Assembly: GCA_002393975.1 (NCBI GenBank)
Contig: DGSM01000081.1
Coordinates: 1-20,928, forward strand
Reading direction: 5' to 3'
DNA length: 20,928 nt
DNA from: Clostridiales bacterium UBA4362
GTDB lineage: Bacteria; Bacillota; Clostridia; TANB77; CAG-508
Part shown: positions 19,872 through 20,928 of the stretch, one piece after another
Layout of the letters: each line of letters opens with the position of its first letter
How positions within the stretch are numbered: position 1 is the first letter of the stretch
Position numbers and translations under genes: made by a program
Notes under the pieces: model-generated
What the model saw: only the letters and a program-made list of their open reading frames with translations
Database searches by the model: none
What the model was told of the DNA's origin: nothing

Positions 19872-20928
19872 ATGGCAAAATTATATCCACCAGTAATAGA
19901 TGGAGTATTACCAGCATTTTATTTAACATATGATGCGGCAAGTGGTACAGTATTAAAAGGCGGTACTATAATAATTCCATTTATGATGAATGTTACTATG
20001 AGTGAGTCATAGGTGAAAGGTTTTTCATTGCGTTTAAGAACTGCTTCATCTGGCTCTTATGTACTGCCTCCTATTTATTCTAATACTTATAGTATTAGTA
20101 ATAAAGAAGTTACTTTTGAATTAAATGCTAAACAAGCTTCTTTATTAACAGAAGGTTAGTATTATAAAATACAAATTGCTTACTGCGGCAAACAAGTAAT
20201 TGATGAAGCAGGTAATGTATCCGGCACTGATATAGGATATTATTCTACTGTTGGTGTTGCGAAATGTGTGTCAAAGCCAAAAGTAACTATTAGAGGATTA
20301 GATTATGAAAACATTAATGCTTTTAATAATGAAATGTTTGGCTTATATGATTTAAGCGCATGTAAAGATTAGACTGAAAAAGTTTATTCTTATGAATTTA
20401 AAGTTTATGATGAAGAAGATAAAGTTTTTTTCACTACTGGTGAAAAATTACATTAGGCTTATTATGATACAGATTACACTCAATCTATTGATAGAGTAGT
20501 TTTAAATGATTTTGCTTCTACTGATACTATTTATTCAATTGAATATAATGTAACAACTATCAATGGATTAAAATTAGCAAGTCCAAAATATAGAGTTTCA
20601 AGTTAGTTTTTAGTATCCCCAAATGCTGATATAAAAATTGTTCCTGAATCAGATGAAATAAATGGAACTATTACTGTTCATTTCGAAGGAGATACGGATC
20701 GGGCAAGAAGTTATTATTATATTTTAGACACTGATACACTTAATAGTTTAGAATTAACTGAAACTAATGAACCATTAAAAGATTCGGCAGGACATACTTT
20801 AGTTTATTGTGCTAAAGATTAGATTGAAGATATTAAAAAAAGTGATCGATTAGGATATTTAAAAAATCATACTATTTATAAGCATTTTGATCCTACAAGT
20901 GGCTTTTGGTTTTATGTATTTAAACCAA
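19872..20928 (+). CDS. Tail-tip structural protein with Ig/Fn3-like repeats (3' truncated, TAG=Gln)
   Basis: ATG 19872 follows AAGGAG (19862-19867) closely, 17 bases after the previous TGA. The frame stays open to the window end, 352 codons, with six TAGs (first at codon 47). An alternative ATG at 19859 leads to a short frame and is rejected. The start (AKLYPPVIDGVLPAFYLTY, then IPFMMNVTMSESQVKGFSL) and later pieces (KPKVTIRGLDYENINAFNNE, SYEFKVYDEEDKVFFTTGEK) suggest consecutive beta-sandwich domains and resemble, from memory, a structural protein encoded near the tail-tip genes in phages of Clostridia-like hosts. No catalytic motif is visible. It probably works with the preceding protein in the baseplate or tip. 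The missing C-terminus could hold a further domain. Confidence 0.68.

Overview
The window is a tail-structure module of a tailed bacteriophage (or prophage) that reads TAG as an amino acid, almost certainly glutamine. All eight genes lie on the + strand. Read with the standard code, nearly every gene breaks into fragments that stop only at TAG. With TAG sense, each becomes one long frame ending in TAA (once TGA). TAG terminates nothing here, and I found no in-frame TAA or TGA inside any of the eight frames. The AT-rich DNA, strong AAGGAG(G) ribosome binding sites and the style of the proteins suggest a phage of a Bacillota (Clostridia-like) host, probably in a gut community. That is inference from sequence style, not from a search.

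Layout: (1) 1-662, 3' part of a conserved tail-module protein, probably assembly-chaperone-like; (2) 685-1812, major tail (tube) protein, followed by a strong terminator; (3) 1919-3583, a 554-residue protein I cannot identify, the most TAG-dense gene here; (4) a perfect consensus sigma-70 promoter at 3589-3617; (5) 3658-4182, probable tail assembly chaperone; (6) 4183-4320, two hairpins and a possible embedded promoter; (7) 4321-16359, one 4012-codon tape measure gene with about 137 in-frame TAGs; (8) terminator and an A17 tract; (9) 16474-17967, a tail fibre with a DYAE-type C-terminal domain, then a terminator; (10) 17968-18261, a non-coding stretch with a GC-rich, palindrome-rich island in AT-rich surroundings; (11) 18262-19854, a baseplate or tail-tip structural protein; (12) 19872 to the window end, a second tail-tip structural protein, cut by the edge.

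Together these genes build the tail. The chaperones would hold the tape measure while tube subunits polymerise around it, the tape measure sets tail length, and the fibre and tip proteins form the distal adsorption apparatus. If about 1.5 angstrom per residue holds, the tape measure implies a tail near 600 nm. Main points of interest: recoding of the whole module, uneven use of TAG between and within genes, the giant tape measure, the unidentified gene at 1919-3583, terminators after four of the seven genes whose ends are visible, and the GC island at 18004-18145. No tRNA, suppressor tRNA, release factor, integrase, CRISPR or insertion sequence was found.
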